36,528 nt of DNA, from positions 1 to 36,528 of the forward strand of contig JABXHV010000117.1 in the NCBI GenBank assembly GCA_013373445.1. Direction: 5' to 3'. This document shows positions 33,076 through 36,528 of the stretch, piece by piece. Under the pieces are notes generated by a model. That model did no database searches, was not told the origin of the DNA, and saw only the letters and a program-made list of their open reading frames with translations. The position numbers and the translations under genes were made by a program. The DNA is from Paracoccaceae bacterium. GTDB lineage: Bacteria; Pseudomonadota; Alphaproteobacteria; Rhizobiales; Stappiaceae. Each line of letters begins with the position of its first letter. The stretch's first letter is position 1.

Positions 33076-33985
33076 TACCCTTCACTTTCGCCGCTTCATC
33101 GGGCACTGGAAGACCATAGATAAACACACCTGCCTTATCCGCAGCGGCAACAGTCTCTTCGAAGTCGGCAATCACTGCGCCGCCCGCCTGAACCGCAACA
33201 CCCGCCAATCCGGCAGCGACAACATTCTTGATGGTGTTTGGGCCAATGGCAGGAAGGTCCACTCTTTGATCTTGCCCGGGCTTGACCGTTTTCACCAGAA
33301 CACCGGTACGTTCGGGTGCGCGCACACGGCCCAGACGACGAACCTCGGCACAGCGCTCCAGCATAAGATCAGTGCCCTCAGCCGCTTCCAGAGCCACAAT
33401 ACGCCCCTTGACGGCCACAGCTGCCTGGCCGGCATCCACAAGACCCAAGAGCCGCGTTGCCTCTTTGGCAAGCTCTATATCGCGCAAAGCTTCATTGGAT
33501 GGTGTAGCCGTGCCAAGCGCACCTTCCGGCGCCAGTATTTCCGGCGCGACATCCTTGACGCCGATGATCGAAAACCCTTCGCTCTCAAACATATGGATGA
33601 CCTTGGACAACAGACTGCCGTCACCACCTAGCATCGTCTTCAATATTTCGGGCAACCGGACCCAGGTTCCCCAATCTCCAAGGATAGACATGTAATCAGG
33701 TCGGCGGGTAATGCCGCCAATCAGAATCACTTCCCGGCACCCATGTTTCTTGAGCGAATTGGCGAGCTTGCCAACCTTGCCCCAGTCGATCAGCACATCC
33801 GCGCGAGCCATAAGTTTTGCATTTGCTTCACCACGTATAGCAAATACCAACGCCTTACGTCCCCTCGCCTCAATGGCTTCAACGACTTGCAACGGAATAT
33901 TGCCGTTGCCCGAAACGACAGCGACCGGCGCATCACCTGCACCGGTCTCAAACATTTTCGCATCAAGATCAGAAAGATCAGGCAT
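33068..33985 (-). CDS. lpxI: UDP-2,3-diacylglucosamine pyrophosphatase LpxI
   Basis: 305-residue LpxI (formerly DUF1009), the alphaproteobacterial replacement for LpxH. It cleaves UDP-2,3-diacylglucosamine to lipid X plus UMP. Family marks include AVVSGNGNIPLQVVEAIEARG at the N-terminus, IGGITRRPDYMSI, the GDGSLLSKVI loop and the C-terminal VKTVKPGQDQRVDLPAIGPNTI. ATG 33985 is preferred over the adjoining GTG 33988. It is 11 bases downstream of lpxA and overlaps lpxB. Confidence 0.95.
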   Translation of the reverse strand: MPDLSDLDAKMFETGAGDAPVAVVSGNGNIPLQVVEAIEARGRKALVFAIRGEANAKLMARADVLIDWGKVGKLANSLKKHGCREVILIGGITRRPDYMSILGDWGTWVRLPEILKTMLGGDGSLLSKVIHMFESEGFSIIGVKDVAPEILAPEGALGTATPSNEALRDIELAKEATRLLGLVDAGQAAVAVKGRIVALEAAEGTDLMLERCAEVRRLGRVRAPERTGVLVKTVKPGQDQRVDLPAIGPNTIKNVVAAGLAGVAVQAGGAVIADFEETVAAADKAGVFIYGLPVPDEAAKVKGNV

Positions 33986-33996
33986 CACATCCAGCT

Positions 33997-34794
33997 TTAG
34001 TCACTGCCACGCGGCGTACAGAATTTCCGGTTTTCTCGAGCTAGAATAAAGTCAACGACCTGTTTTACAAGCGGTTGTGTCTGGGCTTCGCCAAGCATGT
34101 TTTCGGCGCGCTCGCGCAAGGTCCCCTCTGCAGCTTCAAACAGCTGACGATAGGCCGCGCGCAAGGCATGAATGTCTTCACGAGGCACACCGGTCCGCTT
34201 AAGGCCGATCAAGTTCAGACCATCCAGTGTCGCCCGGTTGCCAGTGACGGCACCGAAAGGAATGACGTCAAATTCCACACCGGCCATCCCGCCGATTATC
34301 GCACCGGAACCGATACGGCTCCATTGGCGAATAGCGCTTAAACCACCCATAATGACATGGCTTTCAAGCTCTACATGACCTGCAAGGGTTGCATTATTTG
34401 CCAAGATGGCATGGTCCCCAACCAGGCAATCATGACCAACATGGGCACCCATCATAAACAAGCAATTGTTTCCAACCTTGGTCAGACCACCCCCATGTTC
34501 CGTCCCCGGATTCATGGTCACGTGCTCGCGAATCTGATTGTTCTCGCCAATCTCAAGTTTGGTGATCTCGCCAGCAAACTTCAGGTCTTGTGGTTTGTGT
34601 CCGATGCTTGCAAAGGGAAATATATGAGTTCCGGCACCGACGGATGTGTGGCCGGTGACAACCACATGTGCCTCAAGCTTCACACCTTTTCCCAAAACGA
34701 CATTAGGGCCAACAATACAATAAGGACCAATGACAGAGCCTTCACCGACGCTGGCACCGTCCTCGACAATTGCAGTTGGATGAATTTCACTCAT
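33997..34794 (-). CDS. lpxA: UDP-N-acetylglucosamine O-acyltransferase
   Basis: 265-residue left-handed beta-helix acyltransferase that adds the first hydroxyacyl chain to UDP-GlcNAc, starting lipid A synthesis. Hexapeptide repeats run through the first 190 residues (IHPTAIVEDGASVGEGSVIG onward). The catalytic histidine is in MMGAHVGHDC, and the C-terminal helical part includes NLIGLKRTG. The ATG at 34794 matches the usual start (MSEIHPTAIVE). In-frame starts at 34809 and 34854 would overlap fabZ. It sits 7 bases after fabZ. Confidence 0.96.
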   Translation of the reverse strand: MSEIHPTAIVEDGASVGEGSVIGPYCIVGPNVVLGKGVKLEAHVVVTGHTSVGAGTHIFPFASIGHKPQDLKFAGEITKLEIGENNQIREHVTMNPGTEHGGGLTKVGNNCLFMMGAHVGHDCLVGDHAILANNATLAGHVELESHVIMGGLSAIRQWSRIGSGAIIGGMAGVEFDVIPFGAVTGNRATLDGLNLIGLKRTGVPREDIHALRAAYRQLFEAAEGTLRERAENMLGEAQTQPLVKQVVDFILARENRKFCTPRGSD

Positions 34795-34801
34795 ATCTGT
34801 G

Positions 34802-35266
34802 TCACGCATCCACGAGCATCGCGCTGATCTCGGCTTCGGCCACTTTGGCTCCATCTACCTTCGCAACAGCGTCGAACTTCCAGATGTTCGCACGTTGCTT
34901 CAGTTTTTTGACATGAAATTCGACTACATCGCCGGGAACAACCGGCTTGCGAAACTTCGCCTTGTCGATTGTCATGAAGTAGACCAGTTGCGGCGCTGAA
35001 TCGGAGCCGCGAGAGTGCACGCACAAAGCGCCAGCGGTCTGCGCCATCGCTTCAATGAGCAGCACACCTGGCATAATCGGACGCTCGGGGAAATGGCCTG
35101 TAAACTGGGGCTCATTTATTGTGACATTCTTGATGCCAATACCGCTGTTGTCACCATCCATCTCAATGATCTTATCGATCAGAAGGAAAGGATAGCGATG
35201 CGGAAGCATCTCCATGATCCGCATGATGTCGGCGGTGGCAAGTGTCTGCTTTTCAGTTTCTTCCAT
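34802..35266 (-). CDS. fabZ: 3-hydroxyacyl-ACP dehydratase FabZ
   Basis: 154-residue hot-dog-fold dehydratase of fatty acid synthesis. The active-site histidine is in [12 protein letters not shown] and the glutamate in [15 protein letters not shown]. The ATG at 35266, 6 bases after AGAGG, gives the usual length; the longer frame from 35296 adds an unrelated leader. Its place between lpxD and lpxA is the classic arrangement that ties hydroxyacyl-ACP use by lipid A enzymes to fatty acid elongation. Confidence 0.97.
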   Translation of the reverse strand: MEETEKQTLATADIMRIMEMLPHRYPFLLIDKIIEMDGDNSGIGIKNVTINEPQFTGHFPERPIMPGVLLIEAMAQTAGALCVHSRGSDSAPQLVYFMTIDKAKFRKPVVPGDVVEFHVKKLKQRANIWKFDAVAKVDGAKVAEAEISAMLVDA

Positions 35267-35327
35267 CGAAGGCCTCTTGACGTTGATCACGACCAATTCT
35301 TATCGGGTACGTATAATACAATTAAAC

Positions 35328-36356
35328 TCAACCGCGTTCTGTCAGCTTGCGAAGAGCTGCCATCTCGCGGAACCATTGTTTGACAGGCTTTGCCGGCGTT
35401 CCGCCATAGCGACCACCTGCCGGTATGTCGTCATTTACAGTACTTACAGCTGCAATTTGTGCGCCCATTCCGATGGTCACGTGACCTCGAACGCCGCTTT
35501 GTCCGCCAATGGCGACAAAATCCTCAAGCACACAGCTACCGGACAGACCAACTTGTGAAACAATGACACAGTGACGGCCGATAACCACATTGTGTCCAAT
35601 TTGAACCTGGTTATCGATCTTGGTGCCCTCGCCAATGACCGTGTCGCGGTTCGCGCCGCGGTCAACTGTCGTGTTGGATCCGATCTCGACATTGTCCTGA
35701 ATAACCACGCGTCCGATCTGGGGTACCTTGAGATGCCCCATGGGGCCCATCGCATATCCAAACCCGTCCTGACCGACGCAGACACCAGGGTGAATATAAA
35801 CGCGATCACCAATCAGTGCATGCTGGATGGAGCAATTGGAGCCGATAACACAATCGCGTCCAACACGAACACCTTCGCCTACGACCGCATTGGATCGCAC
35901 GACGGTGCCGGTTCCGATTTCAGCGCCAGCTTCAATCACCGCACCGGGTTCGACAACCACACCTTCCTCAAGGCTTGCACCAGCTGCAATATGCGCTCTG
36001 TCAGAAACACCCGCTGCTGTGGCGGACCGCGGAAACATTGCTGCGGGATAAAGCTTCGCCAGAACCTTTGCCCACGAGCGATATGGTTCAGCGCAAACGA
36101 GCGCGGCAACATTTTCAGGCACCTTGTCTTTGTGTTTTCTGGACACAAGACAAGCTGACGCCTGCGTTTCGGCTAACTTTGACAGGTAAGCGGTGTTATC
36201 GACAAAGACGAGACACCCGGGACGAGCGCCCTCGACAGGTGCAACGTTGGTGATCTCAAGCTCTGGATCACCTCGGTAGAGCTCGGCGTCGCCCCACTCA
36301 GCAATCTGGGCCAAGCTCACCGGACCAGGCTGAACGAAAAACAATGGGTCCGACAT
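35328..36356 (-). CDS. lpxD: UDP-3-O-acylglucosamine N-acyltransferase
   Basis: 342-residue left-handed beta-helix acyltransferase that adds the N-linked hydroxyacyl chain in lipid A synthesis. An N-terminal uridine-binding domain (1-100, with the CLVFVDNTAYL block) precedes many hexapeptide repeats. The catalytic histidine is in QIGHNVVIGRHC, and KPVKQWFREMAALRKL forms the C-terminal helix. The ATG at 36356 follows GGAAAG by a few bases; a longer frame from 36389 would start inside the terminator-like hairpin. It is 61 bases before fabZ and 68 bases after the bamA stop. Confidence 0.97.
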   Translation of the reverse strand: MSDPLFFVQPGPVSLAQIAEWGDAELYRGDPELEITNVAPVEGARPGCLVFVDNTAYLSKLAETQASACLVSRKHKDKVPENVAALVCAEPYRSWAKVLAKLYPAAMFPRSATAAGVSDRAHIAAGASLEEGVVVEPGAVIEAGAEIGTGTVVRSNAVVGEGVRVGRDCVIGSNCSIQHALIGDRVYIHPGVCVGQDGFGYAMGPMGHLKVPQIGRVVIQDNVEIGSNTTVDRGANRDTVIGEGTKIDNQVQIGHNVVIGRHCVIVSQVGLSGSCVLEDFVAIGGQSGVRGHVTIGMGAQIAAVSTVNDDIPAGGRYGGTPAKPVKQWFREMAALRKLTERG

Positions 36357-36370
36357 AATTTCTTTCCAAT

Positions 36371-36404
36371 AAAAAACGGCCGCCGTCAAAGGGCGGCGGC
36401 CGTT
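36371..36404 (-). terminator. Terminator between bamA and lpxD (minus strand)
   Basis: On the minus strand ACGGCCGCCG and CGGCGGCCGT (36394-36403 and 36376-36385 in plus coordinates) form a 10-base GC-rich stem with an 8-base loop, followed by a U-tract (36371-36376). It is a strong terminator between two genes usually treated as one operon. Confidence 0.9.
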
Positions 36405-36424
36405 GCTCTCACAAGGAGAGATTC

Positions 36425-36528
36425 TTAGAAGCTTGTACCGCCGCTCAGACGGAAGACCTTGGTCTTATCCGTACCTTCTTTCATGAGCGGCCATGCGAAG
36501 TCCGCAGAGATCGGACCAAAAGGCGACA
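36425..36528 (-). CDS. bamA: Outer membrane assembly factor BamA, C-terminal end only
   Basis: The last 33 codons of an open frame entering from the window's right edge read ...SPFGPISADFAWPLMK, then EGTDKTKVFRLSGGTSF and TAA. This is the final beta-strand pattern of BamA/Omp85 proteins, ending in the aromatic phenylalanine that serves as the barrel signal. BamA inserts beta-barrel proteins into the outer membrane, and it lies directly upstream of lpxD in most proteobacteria. Too short for the sequence to prove identity alone, but the context makes it convincing. Confidence 0.88.
   Translation of the reverse strand, partial: SPFGPISADFAWPLMKEGTDKTKVFRLSGGTSF

Noticed and set aside
1-36528. 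Mobile elements, integration sites, CRISPR arrays, tRNA or rRNA genes
   Set aside because: I saw no transposase, integrase, phage or Cas-like proteins, no regularly spaced repeats, and no tRNA-like clover leaf in the intergenic gaps, which are all short.

Overview
The window looks like a chromosomal segment of an alphaproteobacterium, most likely Rhizobiales. A Roseibium/Labrenzia-like marine member is my guess from protein flavour only. The evidence is the run lexA / comEC / gltX / gltA / lpxB-lpxI-lpxA-fabZ-lpxD-bamA, which is typical of that group, the use of LpxI instead of LpxH, and a GAAC-N7-GAAC LexA box. I saw no insertion sequences, integrases, tRNA or rRNA genes or CRISPR arrays.

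Region 1 (1-9961, all + strand) is an amine/polyamine uptake and breakdown cluster. It holds two PotB/PotC-type permeases (the first cut by the window edge) and a PotD-type binding protein. These are followed by a nitrilase-superfamily amidase resembling 5-aminovaleramidase DavA, a class III aminotransferase, an FMO-like flavoprotein, a RidA-family protein, a DUF1028 protein, a PuuC/KauB-like aldehyde dehydrogenase and a LysR regulator. Transport, aminotransferase and aldehyde dehydrogenase fit a putrescine-to-GABA type route. The flavoprotein, amidase, RidA and DUF1028 members are not explained by the textbook route and are the best candidates for undescribed chemistry here. A 7-3-7 inverted repeat lies ahead of the flavoprotein gene.

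Region 2 (10025-25311) is a large polyol/rare-ketose locus built as two divergent operons around a control region at 15704-15918. The minus-strand operon encodes a SorC-type regulator, a D-tagatose 3-epimerase family enzyme, a PfkB sugar kinase, a GatZ/KbaZ-family protein without its usual aldolase partner, an L-xylulose-reductase-like SDR and a ribitol-dehydrogenase-like SDR. The plus-strand operon encodes a sugar ABC transporter (binding protein, two permeases, ATPase), a small two-helix membrane protein, a xylitol-dehydrogenase-like enzyme, a HAD phosphatase, a mannitol 2-dehydrogenase family enzyme and xylulokinase. Together they could take in several pentitols and hexitols, oxidise them to ketoses, exchange ketoses by C3 epimerisation, and send carbon on as xylulose 5-phosphate or, through tagatose 6-phosphate, as fructose 6-phosphate. 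The plus operon recalls the polyol (smo/mtlK/xylB) operon of Rhodobacter sphaeroides. The kinase plus GatZ pair recalls the altritol/galactitol pathways of Agrobacterium.

Region 3 (25312-36528) is housekeeping: lexA with its own SOS box and a strong terminator, comEC on the opposite strand, gltX, gltA with a possible structured leader and a terminator, then the minus-strand lipid A / outer membrane genes bamA (3' end only), lpxD, fabZ, lpxA, lpxI and lpxB. A strong terminator hairpin separates bamA from lpxD.
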